The notes: generated from the sequence alone by a model not told the origin. A DNA stretch of 64,000 nucleotides from Bacillota bacterium (GCA_023435895.1 JAEZLH010000029.1:124001-188000); one strand, 5' to 3'; shown: positions 51,432 to 61,084, counted from the stretch's first letter. Numbers and translations: made by a program.

Positions 51432-54400
51432 CTATTCTTTACTTAGAAGTAATTTAAAATCCTCCAGGAGCTTTCTCAGTTGATCAAATACCATTAATGC
51501 ATCAAGCTTTCCCTTAGCCCCTGCAGTCAACCGGTATTCAAAATACGGAGTCGTCTGTGGAATTAATTTTAAATCATTATTGTACTTGGTCAATAATTCG
51601 GGTATCTTCTCCACCGCCAGCTGAGCCTTCGGGTACATCATCAGCTTTACTTCATACCCTTTGTGAACCAACCCTGTAATATATACAGCATGGCAAATGG
51701 ATTTGATTAGTGCAATATTAAGAAGATTATTCACCGCATTCGGCATATCTCCGAAACGATCCATCAATTCCTCCTGCATATCCATCATTTCTTCTTCATT
51801 CTCAAGCTCAGCGATTCTCTTGTAAATATCCAGCTTCTGAACCTCATTTTTAATATAAGTGGATGGTATAAATGCATCCATATCCATATCAACCGTTGTT
51901 TCAAAGGCATCGTCTTCGGTGGTATCACCCTTCATGGTTTTTACCGCCTCATTTAGCATCTTGCAATAAAGATCATAGCCAACCGCTTCCATATGACCGC
52001 TTTGTTCCTGCCCCAACAGATTTCCTGCTCCGCGAATTTCTAAGTCTCTCATAGCTATCTTAAAACCGGAACCCAGTTCGGTAAATTCCTTGATGGCATG
52101 CAATCTCTTTTCAGCAATCTCCTTTAACATCTTATCCCTACGATACATTAAAAAGGCATATGCGGTGCGGTTGGAGCGTCCCACACGTCCTCTCAGCTGA
52201 TAAAGCTGAGACAGACCCAAACGATCTGCGTCATCAATAATCATCGTATTCACATTGGAAATATCCAGCCCTGTCTCAATAATGGTGGTGGATACCAACA
52301 CATCAATCTCTCCTGAGATGAATTCAAACATAATTTTTTCCAGAGTGTGCTCGTTCATCTGTCCGTGTGCAAATGCAACATTAGCATCCGGCACCAGCTT
52401 TGCCACCGTATTGGCGATTTCATCAATTCCGTTTACTCTGTTAAAAACATAATATACCTGACCGCCTCTGGCAAGCTCTCTGATAATGGCCTCTCTGATA
52501 ATCTCATCATTATGCTCCAACACATAAGTCTGAATGGGCTGACGATCCACCGGCGGCTCATCCAGTACACTCATATCCCGAATACCCACAAGACTCATAT
52601 GAAGGGTTCTTGGAATGGGGGTGGCCGTTAAGGTGAGAACATCCACATCCTTTTTTAACTGCTTAATCTTTTCCTTATGTCCGACACCAAAACGCTGTTC
52701 CTCATCTACGATTAGTAATCCCAGGTTCTTAAATTTCACATCGGCTGATAAAACTCTGTGTGTACCCACAATGATATCCAAACTGCCTTTTTTAAGTCGT
52801 TCCAGCGTTCTCTTTTGCTCTGCCGCACTTCGAAAGCGGGACATTACATCAATACTGACCGGAAAATCCATCATACGCTGAACCAGGGTGTTATAATGCT
52901 GTTGTGCAAGGATGGTTGTGGGAACCAAAACCACCACCTGCTTTCCGTCTGCCACTGCCTTAAAGGCAGCTCTGATTGCAATTTCAGTCTTTCCATAACC
53001 CACATCCCCGCAGATTAGACGATCCATTACTCGTTTGCTTTCCATATCCTTCTTGGTAGCTTCAATGGCATTCAACTGATCGTCTGTCTCCTCATAGGGA
53101 AATGCTTCTTCAAATTCCTTTTGCCAAACCGTATCAGAGCTAAATTGAAAGCCCATCTTCTGTTGTCTTTGTGCATATAATTCAACCAAATCCTTAGCCA
53201 CATCTTTGACTGCACTTCTAACCTTTGACTTGGTATTCTTCCACTCTATGGAGTTAAGTTTATTTAACTTTGGCTTTCTGCCTTCCGCACCGGAATACTT
53301 CTGAATTACATCAAGACCGGTCGCCAGTACATACAGAATGCCTCCTCCGCCGTATTCTATTTTAATATAGTCCTTGGTTATCTTATCCACTTCTATCTTC
53401 TCTATACCCTTATAGACACCAAGTCCGTGATTTTCATGAACCACATAATCTCCCGGGGTAAGCTCCGTAAAGCTTTGAATCTTATTCCCCTCATATGCAG
53501 TCTTCTTTTTTTTCTTCTTCCTTTTCTCCGTGCCAAAGATATCACTCTCTGAGATAACTACCAGCTTAATCAGCGGATATTCAAAGCCCCTTCTGAGATT
53601 GCCGTACGCCACCATAATTTCGCCCGGTGACAGGATACGGTTCATATCTTCACTATAAAAAGAGTTTAACCCCAAATCCATAAGATCCTGACTAAGTCTC
53701 ATGGCTCTGGTTCTTGAACCGGACAATAAGATAACCCTGTATTTGTTCTTCTTCCAACGCTCCAAGTCCTTGACCAGAATATCAAAGTTCTTATGATAGG
53801 ATGATACCGTTTGAATTGTAAAATCATATTTCTTCTTCGGAGAATAAAAATTATTCTTAACTTCCATGGTACTGATTAATATGGAATTCTTTATGGCTAA
53901 AAAGCCTAAGACCTCCTTATAGCTATAGATGGAATCCAGCTGTCCCGGAAGAATATATCCCTTTTCAATTCTCCCAATCATACCTTCTCTGAATTCTGTC
54001 TCTACGGCTTCTCCCTTTTCTACAAGCCTTCCGGGCTCATCCAGAAAGAAAATCGTATCCTCATTGTTAAAGTAATGGAAGAAGCTAACCGTCTTCTCAT
54101 AAAAATAATTAATATAGCTCTCAAGCGCCATAGAGCCCTGAAAAGCTTCCAGATTTTCTTTGAATTCGTTAACTATTTGACGAATCCTTGCGGCTTCTTC
54201 GGTTTTAAATTGATCCCTCAGCTTCTTATAGTGGTTCTTTTCTTCCGCTTCCAGCTTTTTAAGTCCGTCCCTGATTCGGTTCTTATCAGGAATAATCTCT
54301 GCTGCCGGATAGATGACAATCTGCTCCACCTGTTCGATGGAACGCTGGCTGCTAACGTCAAAGGTACGGATGGAATCAATCTCATCTCCCCATAATTCAA

Positions 54401-54974
54401 TTCGGTAAGGAGCCTCTTCCGTTAATGGGAAGATATCAACAATGCCCCCTCGTACCGCAAAATCACCGGGAGCCTCCACCTGTGCCTGCTTCTCATAACC
54501 CAGGTGAATCAGGGCAGCAGAAAGCTCCTCCAGCTTCAAGATGGAGGTGGTCGTTATTGTTATAATACGCTCCTTCACCATGTCCAGAGGAAGGAGATGA
54601 TCCATACCGCCATCCAAAGTCACGATAATGGTGGTATCCTTTTGTTCTATAATCCTGCTGATAATTTTAAGTCGATCCCGCACAATTGCATTACCATGAA
54701 TGTCGGCGCTGTAAAATATAATGTCCTTCGCGGGATACAGATATACCTCTTTATCGTACAGGCGATAATCCTCGTAGATTTCCTTCGCCTTCATATCATT
54801 GTAAGTTACAATAACCTTAAATTTAAAATCTTCACTTAGTCCGTGAATTAAATGACACTTCTGCGAGTCAATGCATCCGGTAACCTGTACCGGTAATGTC
54901 TTTCGTATGATGTTATCCCTGATGTCATTAAATTCTTTTAATTCTTTCAGGGGCGCTATAAAGGTTTTCAACAA
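51432..54974 (-). CDS. mfd: transcription-repair coupling factor
   Basis: 1180 residues, full length for Mfd. The N-terminal UvrB-homology region includes YPAKDIIFYSADIHGNAIV. The RNA-polymerase-interacting CarD-like domain is TELTPGDYVVHENHGLGVYK (about 498-520). The translocase has Walker A ICGDVGYGKTEIA (near 656), DEEQ in LLIVDEEQRFGVG, LTATPIPRTLHMS, and the TRG region GRVGRSNRTAYAFL. It removes stalled RNA polymerase and recruits UvrA. TTG is the start codon, with AGGAGG upstream. Its position downstream of pth follows the usual Firmicute order. Confidence 0.97.
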   Translation of the reverse strand: MLKTFIAPLKELKEFNDIRDNIIRKTLPVQVTGCIDSQKCHLIHGLSEDFKFKVIVTYNDMKAKEIYEDYRLYDKEVYLYPAKDIIFYSADIHGNAIVRDRLKIISRIIEQKDTTIIVTLDGGMDHLLPLDMVKERIITITTTSILKLEELSAALIHLGYEKQAQVEAPGDFAVRGGIVDIFPLTEEAPYRIELWGDEIDSIRTFDVSSQRSIEQVEQIVIYPAAEIIPDKNRIRDGLKKLEAEEKNHYKKLRDQFKTEEAARIRQIVNEFKENLEAFQGSMALESYINYFYEKTVSFFHYFNNEDTIFFLDEPGRLVEKGEAVETEFREGMIGRIEKGYILPGQLDSIYSYKEVLGFLAIKNSILISTMEVKNNFYSPKKKYDFTIQTVSSYHKNFDILVKDLERWKKNKYRVILLSGSRTRAMRLSQDLMDLGLNSFYSEDMNRILSPGEIMVAYGNLRRGFEYPLIKLVVISESDIFGTEKRKKKKKKTAYEGNKIQSFTELTPGDYVVHENHGLGVYKGIEKIEVDKITKDYIKIEYGGGGILYVLATGLDVIQKYSGAEGRKPKLNKLNSIEWKNTKSKVRSAVKDVAKDLVELYAQRQQKMGFQFSSDTVWQKEFEEAFPYEETDDQLNAIEATKKDMESKRVMDRLICGDVGYGKTEIAIRAAFKAVADGKQVVVLVPTTILAQQHYNTLVQRMMDFPVSIDVMSRFRSAAEQKRTLERLKKGSLDIIVGTHRVLSADVKFKNLGLLIVDEEQRFGVGHKEKIKQLKKDVDVLTLTATPIPRTLHMSLVGIRDMSVLDEPPVDRQPIQTYVLEHNDEIIREAIIRELARGGQVYYVFNRVNGIDEIANTVAKLVPDANVAFAHGQMNEHTLEKIMFEFISGEIDVLVSTTIIETGLDISNVNTMIIDDADRLGLSQLYQLRGRVGRSNRTAYAFLMYRRDKMLKEIAEKRLHAIKEFTELGSGFKIAMRDLEIRGAGNLLGQEQSGHMEAVGYDLYCKMLNEAVKTMKGDTTEDDAFETTVDMDMDAFIPSTYIKNEVQKLDIYKRIAELENEEEMMDMQEELMDRFGDMPNAVNNLLNIALIKSICHAVYITGLVHKGYEVKLMMYPKAQLAVEKIPELLTKYNNDLKLIPQTTPYFEYRLTAGAKGKLDALMVFDQLRKLLEDFKLLLSKE

Positions 54975-55009
54975 TAGTTCCTCCTATTTGAAAACTTATT
55001 ACACTCCGT

Positions 55010-55576
55010 TTATTTTTTTCGGTTGTATTGGTTCATGGCCGGCTCAGTTCCTGCTGTAAGAATCATCTTGCAAGCATCTGAGGTATCCTTCAGTGCTTCC
55101 CTGATTGTGGGCTGCTCCTGAGGCGAAAATCTTGACAATACATAATCCGCCAGATCCCAATCCTTTGGCTTATCACCTACCCCAACCTTAATTCTTGGGA
55201 ATTCATCGGTTCCAAGATGACTGATAATGCTCTTAATTCCATTATGTCCTCCTGCACTGCCCTTCTTACGAATACGCAGCTGCCCTACCTCAAGACTGAT
55301 ATCGTCATAGATTACGATTACTTCCTGAGGGGACACTTTATAAAAATCCACCAGCTCACGAACACTTTCCCCACTTAAATTCATATAGGTAAGTGGCTGT
55401 GCCAGCACAACCTTTTCTCCTTCAATAAAACCTTTTCCACAAAGAGCTTTATGCTTCTTTGTATCCAGTGCAATGCGATAATCGTCAGATAGTCTGGTAA
55501 TTGCATCCCACCCGATATTATGTCTTGTTGCGCGGTATTTATCTGTTGGGTTACCTAACCCCACTATAATGTACAT
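55010..55576 (-). CDS. pth: peptidyl-tRNA hydrolase
   Basis: About 188 residues. The opening YIIVGLGNPTDKYRATRHNI carries the catalytic His20-type residue and Asn10. PLTYMNLSGESVRELVDFYK and VIYDDISLEVGQLRIRKKGS, GGHNGIKSI complete the family motifs. It hydrolyses peptidyl-tRNA released by stalled ribosomes. ATG 55574-55576 fits the usual N-terminus; the in-frame ATG seven codons earlier lacks conservation. mfd begins 35 bp downstream, so the two are probably co-transcribed. Confidence 0.96.
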   Translation of the reverse strand: MYIIVGLGNPTDKYRATRHNIGWDAITRLSDDYRIALDTKKHKALCGKGFIEGEKVVLAQPLTYMNLSGESVRELVDFYKVSPQEVIVIYDDISLEVGQLRIRKKGSAGGHNGIKSIISHLGTDEFPRIKVGVGDKPKDWDLADYVLSRFSPQEQPTIREALKDTSDACKMILTAGTEPAMNQYNRKK

Positions 55577-55641
55577 ATCTGTCTCCATTCCAACCATGGT
55601 CGCTTACTTGGTGAAGCATTCTAAACAAACCATGGATTATA

Positions 55642-55698
55642 ACTTTTATAACTTTCTATTACTTTTATAACTTTCTATTACTTTTATAACATTCTATT
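55642..55698. repeat. tandem repeat, three 19-bp units
   Basis: Unit ACTTTTATAACTTTCTATT repeated exactly twice and a third time with one change. It lies between pth and the zinc-ribbon membrane gene. Length variation between strains is likely. Confidence 0.85.
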
Positions 55699-55701
55699 AC
55701 T

Positions 55702-56010
55702 TTACTTTTTCTGCTTTAATACCGGACTACACCAAGTCTTCTTTTTACAATGAGGGCAATATAATTCTTTTACTGATCCACCATTGACTCCCAGCAAACT
55801 CTGCTTCCAGTTAATCGTGAATACAGTTTTGCATTTGTCACAACTCCACTCCAGATTTCTTACCTGCCATATAAACAAGCCGATTATTTCTATCATCATA
55901 ATCGCAAAACCGACCCACAATATAATGAGGTTAAAAAATCCACCGAGTACCGTCATGAAAAAAGCAACTATAAATAATAGAATTCCAATATATTTCACCC
56001 ATTTATTCAT
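55702..56010 (-). CDS. membrane protein with a C-terminal zinc ribbon
   Basis: About 102 residues. Two membrane helices (GILLFIVAFFMTVLGGFFN and IILWVGFAIMMIEIIGLFIW) precede a cytoplasmic zinc ribbon: CDKCKTVFTINW and CPHCKKKTWC. The ribbon resembles those of small clostridial membrane proteins with no known role. ATG 56008-56010 has GGGAG 8 bases upstream; an upstream in-frame start lacks an SD. Not part of the conserved mfd-pth group. Confidence 0.7.
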   Translation of the reverse strand: MNKWVKYIGILLFIVAFFMTVLGGFFNLIILWVGFAIMMIEIIGLFIWQVRNLEWSCDKCKTVFTINWKQSLLGVNGGSVKELYCPHCKKKTWCSPVLKQKK

Positions 56011-56025
56011 TTTAATTGCTCCCAA

Positions 56026-56373
56026 TTGAGAATACTTCCGACTTCTTTACGAAAATATATTCCACATACGACTCCCAGTAAATAGCTTACTGTTTGGCTA
56101 GACTGATTATTCCTATCACACAAGCTCAAATAATCCTCTCACCGAACCAGCAATTTTTTACCTTAAGTCTTATTGATGCACCGTTTTTAATTGAACTGGT
56201 TTATATCATTTCCTATATTTGAAATATAACAATGTACTGCAATTTACTTCTTTACTATTATAATCCTTACTTTTGGCTGTGACAACAGTTAAGTTAACGG
56301 ATTACCGCCTGTTTTTATTAAGAAAGAACAGAAAAACGGCAGCCCCATAGCTGCCGTTTTAGTGAGTTTTTAC
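56026..56373. other. 348-bp gap; terminator only
   Basis: No coding frame or known RNA seen apart from the spoVG terminator at 56333-56360. AT-rich. Confidence 0.5.
56333..56360 (-). terminator. rho-independent terminator of spoVG
   Basis: AAAACGGCAGC (56333-56343) and GCTGCCGTTTT (56350-56360), perfect 11-bp stem with a 6-base loop; on the minus strand it ends in TTTTTC. It starts 14 bp after the spoVG stop. Confidence 0.9.
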
Positions 56374-56655
56374 TTATACTGCTGCTTCTTCTTCTGTTTC
56401 CATAGCCGCAATTTCATACTTTTCAAGGATGATCTTCTGAATCTTGTCCCTGGTATCGGAATTGATCGGATGAGCGATATCTCTGTACTCTCCATCTCCG
56501 GCTTTACGGCTTGGCATGGCAATGAATAAGCCCTTATCCCCTTCAATTACTTTGATATCGTGAACTACAAACTCGTTATCAAGCGTAATTGATACTACTG
56601 CTTTCATCTTGCCCTCCTTGCTCACCTTGCGTACGCGTACGTCGGTAATCTGCAT
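56374..56655 (-). CDS. spoVG: septation/regulatory RNA-binding protein SpoVG
   Basis: 93 residues, full length. The family signature is complete: ITDVRVRKVSKEGKMKAVVS, FVVHDIKVIEGDKGLFIAMP and SRKAGDGEYRDIAHPI. SpoVG binds RNA and DNA and affects septation, sporulation and virulence regulons in Firmicutes. AAGGGAG precedes ATG. In Bacillus it lies near pth, mfd and prs, as here. The upstream gap to murC (56656-57186) is intergenic; no clear SigH promoter could be picked. Confidence 0.96.
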   Translation of the reverse strand: MQITDVRVRKVSKEGKMKAVVSITLDNEFVVHDIKVIEGDKGLFIAMPSRKAGDGEYRDIAHPINSDTRDKIQKIILEKYEIAAMETEEEAAV

Positions 56656-57067
56656 GGCTTTTGCTCCCTTCTGTCAAGTTTATCGTTAGTTGTCGAGAAA
56701 AAGATAGTATTGTCACTTTCCCCTTATGTATAAACACCCAAAACCCATGGTTTTGTTCAACGATTCCCAAACTTTGGTATTTAAGAGCATTATAACATAT
56801 TTATTCCAAAATGTGAATAATATTTACGAAAAAATAACATATTTTACAACTCTTTTGTAAATTTGAACATTTTCATCAGTTATTAAAACCTTTTTCCACT
56901 TTTTTAGTTACCATTTAGCCCTATCTCTTATGATTTCCGGCTGTAATGTAACTTTTTTAAAAGAATAGTTTTCTTGAAACTTGCATTATTCGTAACCAAA
57001 TGAATATAATGGCTACGAAATGCTTCCCAAATCCCTTTCAGCAAGTATTCTAGGAGTGATTTTCATA

Positions 57068-57120
57068 TTGTATTTTGTATGAAATGGGTTATAATAACAG
57101 ATAGTAACGTCAAATTGACG
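57068..57120 (+). promoter_or_regulatory. probable murC promoter and downstream palindrome
   Basis: TTGTAT (57068-57073), 16-bp spacer, TATAAT (57090-57095). Twelve bases further a perfect palindrome CGTCAAATTGACG (57108-57120) could be an operator near the transcription start. The remaining upstream gap from 56656 shows nothing else. Confidence 0.5.
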
Positions 57121-57186
57121 GATGCATGAAAGTCATCTTGTTACATGATTTTCTTAATACTAAAAATTATAGATAGGAAGTGTACT

Positions 57187-58590
57187 ATGTATAAAATAGA
57201 TTTTGACAATCCTTGTCGGATTCATTTTATCGGTATCGGCGGCATCAGTATGAGCGGATTTGCCGAATACCTTCATACCAAAGGTTTTACCGTAAGCGGT
57301 TCTGATGCTCACGAAAGCAAAATCACCGACCATTTGACTGATTTGGGAATTACGTTTCAATTGGGTCAAAAAGCATCTAACATAACGTCTGACATTGAGC
57401 TGGTTGTATTTACAGCAGCTATTGCTAAAGATAATGAAGAATTTTTGGAAGTACAGAGAAGAGGCATTCCGATGCTGTCCAGAGCTGAGATGATTGGTCA
57501 GGTAATGTTAAACTTTGATAATGCTATCGCAGTTTCCGGTACACATGGCAAAACTACAACTACCTCTATGCTGTCGCTGATCTTTTTACAAAATGAGATG
57601 GATCCTACCATTTCGGTAGGCGGAATCCTCGATGCAATTGGTGGCAATATCCATATAGGTAATTCCGAACATTTTATTACTGAGGCTTGTGAATATACCA
57701 ATACCTTTTTGCAGTTCAATCCAAAGAAGGCGATTATCTTAAACGTAGATGCTGACCATCTTGACTTCTTTAAAGATTTGGCTGACATCAGAAATTCCTT
57801 TCATCTATTTGCAAAGCGAATTCCAAAGGGTGGACAATTACTCATCAACGGTGAAATCGACAATTACAGTGAACTGACCTCAGATCTTGAATGTAATGTG
57901 ATTACTTATGGAATCATTGACCCCACCTATCGCAAAGCAAATCTTACATATGATATTGCTGCCGATAAGATTGAATTTGATGAACAAAGTGTAGGAAGTT
58001 ATGATTTATACTACAAAGGCGTATACATGGATCGAATCTACCTAAACGTAGTGGGTCTTCACAATTTATCCAACTCTCTCCCTGCTATCGGTATCGCTTT
58101 GGATGCGGGTATTCCGGTGGAAGTAATTAAGAAAGCGCTCCTGTCCTTTAAGAATTCCAAGCGTCGTTTTGAGATAAAAGGTCAAATCGGAGGGGTAACA
58201 ATTGTTGACGATTATGCCCATCATCCGACGGAAGTATCCGCCACGTTAACCGCGGCACAAAGTTATCCACATCGGGAAATCTGGTGTGCATTTCAGCCCC
58301 ATACCTATACCAGAATGAAGAATCACTTAATCGAGTTTGCACAGGCTCTCTCCATGGCAGATCACCTTGTAATTGCTGATATTTACGCCGCTAGAGAGAA
58401 GAATCCCGGGGATATTTCCTCCCTCGACCTTGTTAGGGAGTTAGAGAAAATTGGTAAGGATGTTCACCATTTTTCATCCTTTGATGAGATTGAAAACTTT
58501 TTATTAGAAAATTGTATGAACGGTGACCTGTTGATAACTATGGGTGCCGGAGATATCGTATCCGTGGGAGAAAAGCTCCTAGGGTTATAG
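57187..58590 (+). CDS. murC: UDP-N-acetylmuramate--L-alanine ligase
   Basis: About 467 residues. The Rossmann motif IGIGGISMSGFA, the ATP P-loop SGTHGKTTTTS (about 117-127), and EACEYTNTFL and HHPTEVSATLTAAQ of the Mur ligase family are all present. It adds L-alanine to UDP-MurNAc in peptidoglycan synthesis. ATG 57187 gives the normal N-terminus MYKIDF with GGAAG upstream; an in-frame ATG 14 codons earlier is not supported. It ends in DnaA-box-containing sequence. Confidence 0.96.
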   Translation: MYKIDFDNPCRIHFIGIGGISMSGFAEYLHTKGFTVSGSDAHESKITDHLTDLGITFQLGQKASNITSDIELVVFTAAIAKDNEEFLEVQRRGIPMLSRAEMIGQVMLNFDNAIAVSGTHGKTTTTSMLSLIFLQNEMDPTISVGGILDAIGGNIHIGNSEHFITEACEYTNTFLQFNPKKAIILNVDADHLDFFKDLADIRNSFHLFAKRIPKGGQLLINGEIDNYSELTSDLECNVITYGIIDPTYRKANLTYDIAADKIEFDEQSVGSYDLYYKGVYMDRIYLNVVGLHNLSNSLPAIGIALDAGIPVEVIKKALLSFKNSKRRFEIKGQIGGVTIVDDYAHHPTEVSATLTAAQSYPHREIWCAFQPHTYTRMKNHLIEFAQALSMADHLVIADIYAAREKNPGDISSLDLVRELEKIGKDVHHFSSFDEIENFLLENCMNGDLLITMGAGDIVSVGEKLLGL

Positions 58591-58783
58591 TTATCCACAT
58601 TATCCACAGGATTATCAACAATTTCTTTGATAATTCCTGTGGATATTTTTTTCACAGGTAACATTTCTACATTTATAGACTTTTAACAGAATAAACTTAG
58701 AAATTCACGATTGTTCTCTCATTATTTACATATTTTTACATCATTTGACCAGTTTCTTATCCACTTTATCCACGTTATCCACA
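58591..58783. promoter_or_regulatory. cluster of seven DnaA-box-like sites
   Basis: TTATCCACA at 58591-58599, 58600-58608 and 58775-58783; TTATCAACA at 58612-58620; TTATCCACT at 58757-58765; TTATCCACG at 58766-58774; and an inverted ATATCCACA at 58638-58646. Several abut head to tail without a gap. They lie between murC and the dnaD-like gene, upstream of its promoter. No AT-rich 13-mer unwinding array was recognised. Confidence 0.8.
58601..58652 (+). terminator. murC terminator whose stem contains DnaA boxes
   Basis: Arms 58601-58618 and 58627-58645 (TATCCACAGG and CCTGTGGATA plus TTATCAA/TTGATAA, with one bulged base) are followed by seven T at 58646-58652. It starts 10 bp after the murC stop. 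Confidence 0.85.
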
Positions 58784-58820
58784 AGTACACAAAATGGCTA
58801 AAGTACCATGAAATAGGCTA

Positions 58821-58849
58821 TTTCCAGACTGATTTAACTGTGCTATAAT
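58821..58849 (+). promoter_or_regulatory. promoter of the dnaD/dnaC-like operon
   Basis: TTTCCA (58821-58826), 17-bp spacer, extended -10 TGCTATAAT (TATAAT 58844-58849), 52 bp before the ATG. The nearest DnaA boxes end about 37 bp upstream of the -35. Confidence 0.7.
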
Positions 58850-58901
58850 GTCACTGCATTACCAATAATGCGCATGAACATCGATTGGAGGGAACCATTT
58901 T

Positions 58902-59987
58902 ATGAGTAAGATTTCATTACATTCTCAGGGTAATTCTGATGTTACCATCGTACCGAATATCTTTATCGACCAATATATGCCGTCAGCAAATGGCTCATAT
59001 GTCAAAGTATATCTTTATCTGCTTCGTTGTATGCTTGGTAATTGTCAGGAAGTGACGATTTCTTCCATAGCCGATCGCATGGAGAATACGGAAAAGGATA
59101 TTATTCGCGCTTTATCCTACTGGGAGAAATTAAATCTCTTAACTTTGTCCCGCAATCCACAAAAAGAAATTACCGCTATTTATCTGGCGGATTTAAATAA
59201 TAATTCATCCACTGCTCCGCCTCTTTCCGGTGATACGGACTCGGAGCTGGACGAAATTGCTGTAAGCATACATACCGAGAGCAAACCCGCCTCCCGTACC
59301 AGTTATTCCGCAGAGAAAATCGAGCAGTTTACCAATAACGACGATATTAAATATGCCATGAACATTGTGGAAATCTATTTGGATCGTCCCTTGAAGCCCA
59401 TGGATCTTCAATTAATTCTATATCTTTATGAAGAGCTTCATTTTTCTGCCGAGTTAATCATGTATTTGTATGAATATTGTGTATCAAAAGGTAAGAAAAG
59501 TGCCTCCTATATCGAAGCGGTTGCCTTAACATGGGCGGAGAATGGCATCGACACAGAAGAAAAAGCAAAGGTGGCTACCGCCAATTATAACGATCATTTT
59601 AATACCGTGAATAAAGCCTTCGGGCTTAACCGTGCGCCTGGTCAAATTGAGCGCCAATACATAACCAAGTGGGTTGAGGTATTCCGATTTAGTGATGATA
59701 TTATCGCCGAAGCCTGCAATCGTACTTTACTTCGTACCCAAAAGCCTGATTTCAAATATACCGATAAGATACTAGAAACCTGGTTTAAAAAAGGGGTAAA
59801 GAATTCTTCCGACATCACCCGTTTGGATGAAGAATTCACAAAGGGTAATAAAGCCAGTGATAGTAAGAAAACACCCTCCCCCCAAAAGCAAAGCACTACC
59901 AATCGTTTCAATCAATTTCCACAAAGATCTTATACCGCTCAGGACTATGCTGAGTTAGAGCGTAAGCTTATAAACAAAAATCTCTAA
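58902..59987 (+). CDS. DnaD-domain replication initiation protein
   Basis: 361 residues. An N-terminal winged-helix domain (about 20-95, EVTISSIADRMENTEKDIIR) is followed by a variable linker and two DnaD C-terminal domains: YLDRPLKPMDLQLILYLYEE (about 158) and KWVEVFRFSDDIIAEACNRT (about 252). The C-terminal tail is basic and disordered. It acts with the helicase loader to bring DnaB-type helicase to origins or stalled forks. GGAGGG precedes ATG. The DnaC-like gene follows after about 90 bp, and a DnaA-box cluster precedes it. Confidence 0.92.
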   Translation: MSKISLHSQGNSDVTIVPNIFIDQYMPSANGSYVKVYLYLLRCMLGNCQEVTISSIADRMENTEKDIIRALSYWEKLNLLTLSRNPQKEITAIYLADLNNNSSTAPPLSGDTDSELDEIAVSIHTESKPASRTSYSAEKIEQFTNNDDIKYAMNIVEIYLDRPLKPMDLQLILYLYEELHFSAELIMYLYEYCVSKGKKSASYIEAVALTWAENGIDTEEKAKVATANYNDHFNTVNKAFGLNRAPGQIERQYITKWVEVFRFSDDIIAEACNRTLLRTQKPDFKYTDKILETWFKKGVKNSSDITRLDEEFTKGNKASDSKKTPSPQKQSTTNRFNQFPQRSYTAQDYAELERKLINKNL

Positions 59988-60079
59988 TACCCGATTGATA
60001 AGCAATTATTATCTTATTTTGGCTTGTCAAATTCGTAATTCTATCAACGCAACAGATTTTAGAAAGGCATGGTTATTAT

Positions 60080-61084
60080 ATGGCATTGAAAAATGATCAG
60101 TACAATCAGATACTCAGAGAGTATGACAGCCGAAGGCTGAAGAATAAGCACGACTTGGACGATCGCCGCAAGGAAGCTTATTCCTTAATTCCTATGCTGA
60201 AAGATCTGGAAGAAGAGATGATTTCACTTTCCGCTCAGAGTGGGCGGCTTGCTCTCTTTGGAGATGACAATGCTCTAAAGGAGTTAAAAAACAAGTCCCT
60301 CGATCTTAAGGCAGCACAGATTGAACTGCTTACTGCCTATGATTTGCCCGAAGATTTTCTAGACATGCATTATCATTGCAACCGTTGCCAGGATACTGGC
60401 TTTATTGGGAATGAAAAATGTAATTGTTTAAAACAGGCCATTGGGGATTTAATGTACTCCAACTCCAATCTTAATACCATCCTTGCGGGCGAGAATTTTT
60501 CCAATTTTTCTTTTCGATATTATTCCGATGACTATGTGGATGAAGCCACCGGTTTATCTCCTCTATCTAACATGCAAAAAGTAGTTGCCAACAGCAAACG
60601 TTTTATCAAGCATTTTAAAAACAGTCAGGATAATCTCCTTCTTTTGGGTAATACTGGAGTTGGAAAGACCTTTCTTGCCAATTGTATCGCAAAAGAACTG
60701 TTAGATTTAGGACATACCGTCATCTATCTGACGGCCTTTCGTTTATTCGATATATTAGAAAAACATAAATTCAGCAAGGATGAAAGCAATTCCTATCAAG
60801 CCTCCAATCAATTTGATTATATATTAGACTGCGACCTGCTGATTATCGATGACCTTGGAACGGAGTTTTATAATTCCTTTACCAATTCCCAGCTTTACTT
60901 AATTATTAACGAGCGTTTGCTTCGAAGAAAATCTACCTTAATCTCCACCAATTTATCCTTATCCGACATTAATCTCAACTATAGTGAACGTGTCTATTCC
61001 CGTATTATCAGCAGCTATACTGTCCAGCGTATTGTGGGGGAAGACATTCGTCTACACAAGGCGATCAACCAACAACATGAGTAA
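60080..61084 (+). CDS. DnaC/IstB-like helicase loader ATPase
   Basis: 334 residues. A helical N-terminal region, then a zinc knuckle with Cys100, Cys103, Cys114 and Cys116 (CNRCQDTGFIGNEKCNC). The AAA+ domain has Walker A GNTGVGKT (190-197), Walker B LLIIDDLGTEF, sensor 1 TLISTNLS and the Arg finger region YSERVYSRI. It is the Firmicute DnaI/DnaC counterpart. AAAGGCATGG precedes ATG. It loads the replicative helicase together with the DnaD protein upstream. Confidence 0.92.
   Translation: MALKNDQYNQILREYDSRRLKNKHDLDDRRKEAYSLIPMLKDLEEEMISLSAQSGRLALFGDDNALKELKNKSLDLKAAQIELLTAYDLPEDFLDMHYHCNRCQDTGFIGNEKCNCLKQAIGDLMYSNSNLNTILAGENFSNFSFRYYSDDYVDEATGLSPLSNMQKVVANSKRFIKHFKNSQDNLLLLGNTGVGKTFLANCIAKELLDLGHTVIYLTAFRLFDILEKHKFSKDESNSYQASNQFDYILDCDLLIIDDLGTEFYNSFTNSQLYLIINERLLRRKSTLISTNLSLSDINLNYSERVYSRIISSYTVQRIVGEDIRLHKAINQQHE

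Noticed and set aside
56656..57067. A SigH promoter for spoVG
   Set aside because: AAGGGGAAA occurs upstream but no properly spaced GAATT-type -10 was found.
58591..58783. The chromosomal origin oriC
   Set aside because: dnaA, dnaN and a clear AT-rich unwinding element are not present here; a DnaA-box cluster alone is not proof of an origin.
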